NCBI RefSeq assembly: GCF_964355755.1
Contig: NC_092676.1
Location: 19,078,288 to 19,142,287 of the forward strand
Source: Antedon mediterranea
Lineage: Eukaryota > Echinodermata > Crinoidea > Comatulida > Antedonidae
Direction of reading: 5' to 3'
DNA: 64,000 bases
The first letter of the stretch is position 1; each line of letters begins with the position of its first letter. Shown here one piece after another: positions 40,901 through 52,900 of this stretch. The notes under the pieces are model-generated. The model ran no database searches and had not been told where the DNA came from. It saw only the letters and a program-made list of their open reading frames with translations. Made by a program: the position numbers and the translations under genes.

Positions 40901-43900
40901 CCCGGTCCATGCCGTCTAGCTGTCATTTTACGCCATTTTAAAACGTTACTACAATTTAACGTTTTTAAAAATAAAAAATGCAATATAAATGCATGATTTA
41001 TAGGGCTATAATTACGTTATAAACGGCATGGACCGGGATGACGATACATGGGTTGGGGCGAGTAGGGTCCAGTCATTACAGAAACATACCACTTGTCCAG
41101 ATCCATGCCGTCTAGCTGCCATTTTACGCCATTTTAAAACGTTACTACAATTTACGTTTTTTTAAAATAAAAAATGTAATATAACCGGATGATATATAGG
41201 GCTATAATTACGTTATAAACGGCATGGACCGGGATGACGATACATGGGTTGAGGCGAGTAGGGTCCAGTCATTTCAGAAAAATACCACTTGCCCCGGTCC
41301 ATGTCGTCTAGCTGCCATTTTACGCCATTTTAAAATGTTACTATAATTTAAGTTTTTTTTTGTAAAAAATGCAATATAACCGGAAGATATATAGGGCTAT
41401 AGTTACGTTATAAACGGCATGGACCGGGATGACGATACATGGGTTGAGGCGAGTAGGGTCCAGTCGTTTCAGAAAAATACCACTTGCCCCGGTCCATGCC
41501 GTCTAGCTGGCATTTTACGCCATTTTAAAACGTTACTACAATTTAACGTTTTTTTAAATAAAAAATGCAATATAACAGGATGATATATAGGGCTATAATT
41601 ACGTTATAAACGGCATGGACCGGGATGACGATACATGGGTTGGGGCGAGTAGGCTCCAGTCATTTCAGAAAAATACCACTTGCCTCGGTCCATGCCGTCT
41701 AGCTGTCATTTTACGCCATTTTAAAACGTTACCGGTACTACAATTTAATTTTTTTAAATAAAAAATGCAATATAACCGAATGATTTATAGGGCGATAATT
41801 ACGTTATAAACGACATGGACCTTGGTGACGATACATGGGTTGGGGCTAGTATGGTCCAGTAGTTTCAGAAAAATACCACTTGACCCGGTCCATGCCGTCT
41901 AGCTGCCATTTCACGTCATTTTAAAACCTTACTACAATTTAACGTTTTTATAAAAAATGCAATATAACCGGATGATATAAGGCTATAATTACGTTATAAA
42001 CGGCATGGACCGGGATGACGATACATGGGTTGGGGCGAGTATGGTCCAGTCATTTCAGAAAATTTTCTCTTGCCCCGGTCCATGCCGTCTAGCTGTCATT
42101 TTACGCCATTTTAAAACGTTACTACAATTTAACGTTTTTAAAAATAAAAAATGCAATATAAATGCATGATTTATAGGGCTATAATTACGTTATAAACGAC
42201 ATGGACCGGGATGACGATACATGGGTTGGGGCGAGTAGGGTCCAGTCATTACAGAAACATACCACTTGTCCCGATCCATGCCGTCTAGCTGCCATTTTAC
42301 GCCATTTTAAAACGTTACTACAATTTACGTTTTTTTTTAAATAAAAAATGTAATATAACCGGATGATATATAGGGCTATAATTACGTTATAAACGGCATG
42401 GACCGGGATAAAGATACATGGGTTGAGGCGAGTAGGGTCCAGTCATTTCAGAAAAATACCACTTGCCCCGGTCCATGCCGTCTAGCTGCCATTTTACGCC
42501 ATTTTAAAATGTTACTACAATTTAAGTTTTTTTTTGTAAAAAATGCAATATAACCGGAAGATATATAGGGCTATAATTACGTTATAAACGGCATGGACCG
42601 GGATGACGAGACATGGGTTGGGGCTAGTAGGGTCCTGTCGTTTCAGAAAAATACCACTAGCCCCGGTCCATGCCGTCTAGCTGCCATTTTACGCCATTTT
42701 AAAACGTTACTACAATTTAAGATTTTTTTTAATGAAAATAGAATATAACCGGATGATATATAGGGCTATAATTACGTTATAAACGGCATGGACCGGGATG
42801 ACGATACATTGGTTGGGGCGAGTATGGTCCAGTCATTTCAGAAAAATACCACTTGCCCAGGTCCATGCCGTCTAGCTATCATTTAACGCCATTTTAAAAC
42901 GTTACTAAAATTTAACGTTTTTTTTATAAAAAATGCAATATAACCGAATGATTTATAGGGCTATAATTACGTTACAAACGGCATGGACCGAGATGACGAT
43001 ACATGGGTTGGGGCTAGTAGGGTCCAGTAGTTTCAGAAAAATACCACTTGCCCCGGTCCATGCCGTCTAGCTGTCATTTTACGACATTTTAAAACGTTAC
43101 TACAATTTAACGTTTTTTAAAATAAAAAATGCAAAATAACTGGATGATATATAGGGCTATAATTACGTTATAAACGGCATGGACCGGGATGACGATACAT
43201 GGGTTGGGGCGAGTAGGGTCCAGTCATTTCAGAAAATTTTCTCTTGCCCCGGTCCATGCCGTCTAGCTGTCATTTTACGCCATTTTAAAACGTTACTACA
43301 ATTTAACGTTTTTAAAAATAAAAAATGCAATATAAATGCATGATTTATAGGGCTATAATTACGTTATAAACGGCATGGACCGGGATGACGATACATGGGT
43401 TGGGGCGACTAGGGTCCAGTAATTACAGAAACATACCACTTGTCCCGATCCATGCCGTCTAGCTGCCATTTTACGCCATTTTAAAACGTTACTACAATTT
43501 ACGTTTTTTTTAAATAAAAAATGTAATATAACCGGATGATATATAGGGCTATAATTACGTTATAAACGGCATGGACCGGGATGACGATACATGGGTTGAG
43601 GCGAGTAGGGTCCAGTCATTTCAGAAAAATACCAGTTGCCCCGGTCCATGCCGTCTAGCTGCCATTTTACGCCATTTTAAAACGTTACTACAATTTAACG
43701 TTTTTTAAAATAAAAAATGCAATATAACAGGATGATATATAGGGCTATAATTACGTTATAAACGGCATGGACTGGGATGACGATACATGGGTTGGGGCGA
43801 GTAGGGTCCAGTCATTTCAGAAAATTATCTCTTGCCCCGGTCCATGCCGTCTAGCTGTCATTTTACGCCATTTTAAAACGTTACTACAATTTAACGTTTT

Positions 43901-46900
43901 TAAAAATAAAAAATGCAATATAAATGCATGATTTATAGGGCTATAATTACGTTATAAACGGCATGGACCGGGATGACGATACATGGGTTGGGGCTAGTAG
44001 GGTCCTGTCGTTTCAGAAAAATACCACTTGCCCCGGTCCATGCCGTCTAGCTGTCATTTTACGCAATTTTAAGACGTTACTACAATTTAACGTTTTTTAA
44101 AATAAAAAATGCAATATAACAGGATGATATATAGGGCTATAATTACGTTATAAACGGCATGGACCGGGATGACGATACATGGGTTGGGGCGAGTAGGGTC
44201 CAGTCATTGCATAAAAATACCACTTTTCCCGGTCCATGCCGTCTAGCTGTCATTTTACGCCATTTTAAAACGTTACCGGTACTACAATTTAATTTTTTTA
44301 AATAAAAAATGCAATATAACCGAATGATTTATAAGGCTATAATTACGTTATAAACGGCATGGACCGGGATGACGATACATGGGTTGGGGCTAGTAGGATC
44401 CAGTAGTTTCAGAAAAATACCACTTTACCCGGTCCATGCTGTCTAGCTGCCATTTCACGCCATTTTAAAACCTTACTACAATTTAACGTTTTTATAAAAA
44501 ATTCAATATAACCGGATGACATATAGGGCTATAATTACGTTATAAACGGCATGGACCGGGATGACGATACATGGGTTGGGACGAGTAGGGTCCAGTCATT
44601 TCAGAAAAATACCTCTTACCCCGGTCCATGCCGTCTAGCTGTCATTTTACGCCATTTTAAACGTTACTACAATTTAATTTTTTTTTAATATAAAAAATGC
44701 AATATAACCGGATGATATATAGGGCTATAATTACGTTATAAACGGCATGGACCGGGATGACGATACATGGGTTGGGGCTAGCAGGGTCCAGTCGTTTCAG
44801 AAAAATACCACTTGGCCCGGTCCATGCCGTCTAGCTGTCATTTTACGCCATTTTAAAACGTTACTACAATTTAACGATTTTTAAATTAAAAAATGCAATA
44901 AACACGTATGATTTATAGGGCTATAATTACGTTATAAACGGCATGGACAGGGATGACGATATATGGGTTGGGGCGAGTAGAGTCCAGTCATTTTGGAAAA
45001 ATACCATTTGCCCTGGTCCATGCCGTCTAGCTGTCATATTACGCCATTTAAAAACGTTACTACAATTTAACGTTTTTTTTAATAAAAAATGCAATATAAA
45101 TGGATGATTTATAGGGCTATAATTACGTTATAAATGGCATGGACCGGGATGACGACAAATGGGTTGGGGCTAGTAGGGTCCAGTCGTTTCAGAAAAATAC
45201 CACTTGCCCCGGTCCATGCCGTCTAGCTGCCATTTTACGACATTTTAAAACGTTACTACAATTTAACGTTTTTATAAAAAATGCAATATAAACGGATGAT
45301 ATATAGGGCTATAATTACGTTATAAACGGCATGGACCGGGATGACGATACATGGGTTGGGGCCAGTAGGGTCCAGTCATTATAAAAAAAGACCACTTGCC
45401 CCTGTCCATACCGTCTAGCTGCCATTTTACGCCATTTTAAAACGTTACTACAATTGAACTTTAAAAAAAAATGCAATATAAACGCATTATTTATAGGGCT
45501 ATAATTACGTTATAAACGGCATGGACCGGGATGACGATACGTGAGTAAAATGACTGGACCCTACTTGCCCCAATCAATGTATCGTCATCCCGGTCCATCC
45601 CGTTTATAACGTAATTTTAGCCCTATAAATCATGCGTTTATATTGCATTTTTTATTTAAAAAAAAGTTAAATTGTAGTAACATTTTAAAATGGCGTAAAA
45701 TGGCGGCTAGACGGCATAGACCGGGCAAGTGGTATGTTTATAAAATCACTGGACCATACTCGCCCCAACCTATGTATCGTCATCCCGGTCCATGCCGTTT
45801 ATAACGTAATTATAGCCCTATAAATCATGCGATTATATTGCATTTTTAAATTTAAAAATCGTTAAATTGTAGTAACGTTTTTGGTTTTAAAATGGCGTAA
45901 AATGACAGCTAGACGGCATGGACCGGGGCAATTGGTATTTTTCCGAAATTACTAGACCCTACTCGTCCAAACCCATGCATCGTCATCCCGGTCCATGCCG
46001 TTTATAACGTAATTATAGCCCTATAAATCATACGTTTATAGTGCATTTTTTATTTCTAAAAACGTTAAATTGTAGTAACGTTTTAAAATGGCGTAAAATG
46101 ACAGCTAGACGGCATAGACCGGGGCAAGTGGTACTTTTCTATAATGACTGGTCCCTACTCTCCCCAACCCATGTATCGTCATCCCGGTCCATGCCGTTTA
46201 TAACGTAATTATAGCCTTATATATCATCCGGTTATATTGCATTTTTTATAAAAACGTTAAATTGTAGTAAGGTTTTAAAATGGCGTGAAATGGCAGCTAG
46301 ACGGCATGGACCGGATCAAGTGGTATTTTTCTGAAACTAATGGACCCTACTAGCCCCAACCCATGTATCGTCATCCCGGTCCATGCCGTTTATAACGTAA
46401 TTATAGCCCTATACATCATACGTTTATATTGCATTTTGTATTTTAAAAAATTAAATTGTAGTACCGGTAATGTTTTAAAATGGCTTAAAATGACAGCTAG
46501 ACGGCATGGACCGGGGCAAGTGGTATTTTTCTGAAATGACTGGACCCTACTCGCCCCAACCCATGTATCGTCATCCCGGTCCATGCCGTTTATAACGTAA
46601 TTATAGCCCTGTATATCATCCTGTTATATTGCATTTTTTATTTAAAAAAACGTTAAATTATAGTAACGTTTTAAAATGGCGTAAAATGACAGCTAGACGG
46701 CATGGAACGGGGTAAGAGGTATTTTTCTTAAATGACTGGACCTTACTCGCCCCAACCCATGTATCGTCATCCCGGTCCATGCCGTTTATAACGTAATTAT
46801 AGCCCTATATTTCATCCGGTTATATTGCAATTTTTATTAAAACGTTAAATTGTATTAATGTTTTAAAATGGCTTAAAATGACAGCTAGACGGCATGGACC

Positions 46901-49900
46901 GGGGCAAGTGGTATTTTTATGAAATGACTGGACCCTACTCGCCCCAACCCATGTATCGTTATCCCGGTCCATGCCGTTTATAACGTAATTATAGCCCTAT
47001 AAATCATACGTTTACATTGCATTTTTTATGAAAACGTTAAATTGTAGTAACGTTTTAAAATGGCGTAAAATGACAGCTAGACGGCATGGACCGGGGTAAG
47101 AGTTATATTTCTGAAATGACTGGACCCTACTCGCCCCAACCCATGTATCGTCATCCCGGTCCATGCCGTTTATAACGTAATTATAGCCCTATAAATCATT
47201 CGGTTATATGGCATTTTTTATAAAAAAAACCCGTTAAATTGTAGTAACGTTTTAAAATGGCGTAAAATGATAGCTAGACGGCATGGACCAGGGCAAGTGG
47301 TATTTTTCTGAATTGACTGGACCCTACTTGCCCCAACCCATGTATCGTCATCCCGGTCCATGCCGTTTATAACGTAATTATAGCCCTATAAATCATACGT
47401 TTACATTGCATTTTTTATGAAAACCTTAAATTGTAGTAACGTTTTAAAATGGCGTAAAATGACAGCTAGACGGCATGGACCGGGGCAAGTGGTATTTTTC
47501 TGAAATGACTGGACCCTACTCGCCCCAACCCATGTATCGTCATCCCGGTCCATGCCGTTTATAACGTAATTATAGCCCTATATTTCATCCGGTTATATTG
47601 CATTTTTATAAAAACGTTAAATTGTAGTAAGGTTTTAAAATGGCGTAAAATGGCAGCTAGACGGACGGCCTGGACCGGGTCAAGTGGTATTTTTCTGAAA
47701 CTAATGGACCCTACTAGCCCCAACCCATGTATCGTCATCCCGGTCCATGCCGTTTATAACGTAATTATAGCCCTATAAATCATTCGGTTATATTGCATTT
47801 TGTATTTAAAAAAATTAAATTGTAGTACCGGTAACGTTTTAAAATGGCTTAAAATGACAGCTAGACGGCATGGACCGAGGCAAGTGGTATTTTTATGAAA
47901 TGACTGGACCCTACTCGCCCCAACCCATGTATCGTTATCCCGGTCCATGCCGTTTATAACGTAATTATAGCCCTATACATCATACGTTTACATTGCATTT
48001 TTTCTGAAAACCTTAAATTGTAGTAACGTTTTAAAATGGCGTAAAATGACAGCTAGATGGCATGGACCGGGGTAAGAGGTATATTTCTGAAATGACTGGA
48101 CCCTACTCGCCCCAACCCATGTATCGTCATCCCGGTCCATGCCGTTTATAATGTAATTATAGCCCTATATATCATCCGGTTATATTGCATTTTTTATAAA
48201 AACGTTAAATTTTAGTAAGGTTTTAAAATGGCGTGAAATGGCAGCTAGACGGCATGGACCGGGGCAAGTGGTATATTTCTGAAATGACTGGACCATACTA
48301 GCCCCAACCCATGTATCGTCATCCCGGTCCATGCCGTTTATAACGTAATTATAGCCCTATAAATCATTCGGTTATATTGCATTTTTTATTAAAAAAACCG
48401 TTAAATTGTAGTAACGTTTTAAAATGGCGTAAAATGATAGCTAGACGGCATAAACCGGGGCAAGTGGTATTTTTCTGAATTGACTGGACCCTACTTGCCC
48501 CAACCCATGTATCGTCATCCCGGTCCATGCCGTTTATAACGTAATTATAGCCCTATAAATCATACGTTTACATTGCATTTTTTATGAAAACCTTAAATTG
48601 TAGTAACGTTTTAAAATGGCGTAAAATGACAGCTAGACGGCATGGACCGGGGTAAGAGGTATTTTTCTTAAATGACTGGACCTTTCTCGCCCCAACCCAT
48701 GTATCGTCATCCCGGTCTATGCCGTTTATAACGTAATTATAGCCCTATATTTCATCCGGTTATATTGCATTTTTTATAAAAACGTTAAATTGTAGTAAGG
48801 TTTTAAAATGGCGTGAAATGGCAGCTAGACGGCCTGGACCGGGTCAAGTGGTATTTTTCTGAAACTACTGGACCCTACTAGCCCCAACCCATGTATCGTC
48901 ATCCCGGTCCATGCCGTTTATAACGTAATTATAGCCCTATAAATCATTCGGTTATATTGCATTTTGTATTTTAAAAAATTAAATTGTAGTACCGGTAACG
49001 TTTTAAAATGGCTTAAAATGACAGCTAGACGGCATGGACCGGGGCAAGTGGTATTTTTCTGAAATGACTGGACCCTACTCGCCCCAACCCATGTATCGTT
49101 ATCCCGGTCCATGCCGTTTATAACGTAATTATAGCCCTATACATCATACGTTTACATTGCATTTTTTATGAAAACCTTAAATTGTAGTAACGTTTTAAAA
49201 TGGCGTAAAATGACAGCTAGACGGCATGGACCGGGGTAAGAGGTATATTTCTGAAATGACTGGACCCTACTCGCCCCAACCCATGTATCGTCATCCCGGT
49301 CCATGCCGTTTATAACGTAATTATAGCCCTATATATCATCCGGTTATATTGCATTTTTTATAAAAACATTGAATTGTAGTAAGGTTTTAAAATGGCGTGA
49401 AATGGCAGCTAGACGGCATGGACCGGGGCAAGTGGTATTTTTCTGAAATGACTGGACCCTACTCGCCCCAACCCATGTATCGTCATCCCGGTCCATGCCG
49501 TTTATAACGTAATTATAGCCCTATAAATCATTCGGTTATATTGCATTTTGTATTTTAAAAAATTAAATTGTAGTACCGGTAACGTTTTAAAATGGCTTAA
49601 AATGACAGCTAGACGGCATGGACCGGGGCAAGTGGTATTTTTCTGAAATGACTGGACCCTACTCGCCCCAACCCATGTATCGTTATCCCGGTCCATGCCG
49701 TTTATAACGTAATTATAGCCCTATACATCATACGTTTACATTGCATTTTTTATGAAAACCTTAAATTGTAGTAACGTTTTAAAATGGCGTAAAATGACAG
49801 CTAGACGGCATGGACCGGGGTAAGAGGTATATTTCTGAAATGACTGGACCCTACTCGCCCCAACCCATGTATCGTCATCCCGGTCCATGCCGTTTATAAC

Positions 49901-52900
49901 GTAATTATAGCCCTATATATCATCCGGTTATATTGCATTTTTTATAAAAACGTTGAATTGTAGTAAGGTTTTAAAATGGCGTGAAATGGCAGCTAGACGG
50001 CATGGACCGGGGCAAGTGGTATTTTTCTGAAATGACTGGACCCTACTCGCCCCAACCCATGTATCGTCATCCCGGTCCATGCCGTTTATAACGTAATTAT
50101 AGCCCTATATATCATCCTGTTATATTGCATTTTTTATTTAAAAAAACATTAAATTGTAGTAACGTTTTAAACTGGCGTAAAATGATAGCTAGACGGCATG
50201 GACCGGGGCAAGTGGTATTTTTCTGAATTGACTGGACTCTACTTGCCCCAACCCATGTATCGTCATCCCGGTCCATGCCGTTTATAACGAAGTTATAGCC
50301 CTATAAATCATAGCCCTAGTTAATCTAAGCCGTAAGTATAAAATCATTTAAATAAAATATTACACATATTGCGCCCCATACATGTGAATGTGAATGTCGA
50401 ATAAGGATCCAACTTCACAAAAAAAATTGAATATCGAATAAGGAATAAGTAACCAACTTCACGCCGGTCATCCATGAGTGTGTTGCTATATAATTTGTAT
50501 TTCCTATTTCTTGGGCTTATAATTTTTTTCAGACTGTAGAATGTTACAGAAATCGTGAAATTCAAATTGGTATGTCTTTTTTTTTCGTTTTTTTTCAGTT
50601 GCAGCATTTTTCACTTTTTATTCTGCGCTACTGGAGGAAATAATCAATAAATTTATTTATTTCCTCCTTGCGTTCCTCGTAACAAAAAAGAGGCATTGCA
50701 CATCTTTACATTTATACATATGTGTATAAATATAGCGCCCTCTATATAATGTGTTGTATATTTTTATTGTTATACTACCCTCTATATAAACTTTACATCT
50801 CTTTATTTACTTCATATCCTATACAATGAGGAAAACAATTTTTATTAATAAAATAATAATTATTATTATTTTTCAGTGAGTAAGGAAGGACGTTGTCCAG
50901 ATGTGTCGGATGGTCAAGTTGGCATCTGCGCTATTACATGTGACAATGATCTGAGCTGTGACAATGAAAGGAAATGCTGTGGGAATGGTTGTGGAGGTTA
51001 TGACTGTATGCAACCTATTGAAGGTTACAATAAAATTAGTTTTTTTTAAAGATGAATCAGTGCATGCATGTAATTGTGTTATGAGGAAAATATCTTCCAC
51101 CCACTCAGACCCAAAAGCTTATTTATGATTTTCCAGCCATCATAATTGCACCATCCATTCCAAGAAACCTCTAGGTAGCTGAAAATATTGTTTTATTTTG
51201 TTTATCTCATTACATCTCTCTGTCTGTGTGTAACATGAAAATTGTTATTACATAGCACTAACATAGTACAGTAGAACCTTTATTTCACGTATGGTACGGG
51301 ACCGAAAGGCGTACGTAAAGCACGGGATTCGTAAAACACAGGTTCTACTGTACTGTACTGTACTGTACTTGTTTAAATCCTTCTGATCCCCAATTGAGCT
51401 TGGGCAGCTGTACTTTTACTGTATGTCCACTGTTTTATTTCATAGTACCCTATTCCGCTTTATTTTTCCTTTTTACAAAATATAAATTTGCCAATTTTAT
51501 AGTACTTGCTTTGTTTGTTTGTTAGCATGATAGCGCCCACAATTGTCAAGTTATTCTGAATTTTTCGGTGTAAATAGCTATTTACTTACAGAACATGCCT
51601 ATTGAAATTCATTAATAACTTTAAGCAAAATTTGTATTTTTTCAACATGAAATATTAACATTCTGTGGCAATATTATTACATTTTCAACTCATTTTACAC
51701 TTATTATTGAAGATTCTGCAATATAAAATAATGAAACAGTTTGGTCTGATAAAGTCCCAAAAATTCTCCTTTTGACTGCCGGAATAACCACAAAAAGCTC
51801 TATCTGGCCCTTTGTCTAAAAAAGTTGTGGACACATAACATAAGGAGTTTAGTCAATAGTTTTACTGCATATTTTCATTGTCATTTATTTGATTAATTCT
51901 CAGAGAGAATGTGTCATATTCCTTGCCCAAGGATATATGAACCTGTGTGTGGTTCGGATGGCCAGACGTACAGTAGTGAATGCATGCTAAACTTCACAAC
52001 ATGTTCACGCAATCAGGAGTTTGTACACAGGGTGCATGATGGTACATGCCAAGAAAGGGATTTGAACCGAGGAAGTGAAGCCCTCCTGCGTAAGTAGATT
52101 GGATTTTAATGTTATTCCTACGTACTTTACACTTAAATACAAATGCTTACCGTATTTATTCGAGGGAGGAGTGTATTCGGGAGCAGCATTTATTTCTTTG
52201 GGTGTTATATGGTAGCATGTATTATAATCAAATAAATAAATATGAAAAAATACAACACATTTAATATTGAAAAGTGAAAAAATGCAGTAAAAATTGTATC
52301 AAAATTATTGGTAAATTGTAGATCATGAATTCTACTACAAATAGAAATGTGTGGTAATACAGTATTGTGTATATATGCATGTAGTGGGGTGTTTATTCGA
52401 GAAATAAATAAAGGCCAAGAGCGTTTATTCGAGGAGGCATTTATTCCAACTGATATTCTATGGGGGGGGGGGGCGTTTATTCAAAATGATGTTCTATGGG
52501 GGAGGGGGGGGGGCGGCATTTATTCAAAATGATGTTCTATGGGGGGCGTTTATTCATGCTGTTTAAAACTTTTGCAGGTGGTACATGTGAAAGTAGAAGA
52601 AAGGAAGCTGAGAAAAAGCCAATGATTGGAGCACAGGTACCACAGTGTGACAGTGATGGTAATTATGAAGCAATGCAATGCTGGGGGTCTGTTGGTAAAT
52701 ATTAATACATAATATGGTTTCTTTATATTTATAACATTTTTACCAGAACACAAATTCTGAGATATATATATATATATATCAGTGTACCATGTCCCGCATA
52801 CCTGGCTCAATGTTTTATGCCAGTTCTGCGGTACATTTCATTTTGAAACCTGAGCTGTACTGACGAGATCTAATAAGATCGAAACAATACTGTCTGCAGA

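Larger units (their letters stand above)
38280..50468. mobile_element. Giant non-autonomous foldback-type element, 12,189 bp
   Basis: The ends are exact inverted repeats: ACCGGCGTGAAGTTGGTTAC on the left and GTAACCAACTTCACGCCGGT on the right. The near-identical match runs inward through about 160 bp of unique TIR (GTATGGGGCGCAATATGTGT, ACTTACGGCTTAGATT) before the repeat arrays begin. A perfect 9-bp duplication flanks it. The interior is two opposed arrays of a ~195-bp unit meeting at about 45545, with no spacer and no transposase-like ORF. Known foldback elements (Drosophila FB) and Mutator-like elements share long TIRs, tandem repeats within TIRs and 9-bp duplications. Assignment to the Mutator/FB group rests on these structural traits, and no protein supports it. 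Frames of about 64 codons inside are chance products of the repeats. Confidence 0.92.

Noticed and set aside
46390-49696. Repeated 64-codon frames ([17 protein letters not shown]...) inside the right arm array
   Set aside because: They recur at multiples of the satellite unit, appear only where the repeat happens to lack a stop, and have no start context or domain. They are by-products of tandem repetition, not a transposase or other gene.
38440-50320. CRISPR-like array
   Set aside because: The repeats are contiguous ~195-bp satellite units without unique spacers, in an animal genome, flanked by transposon ends.
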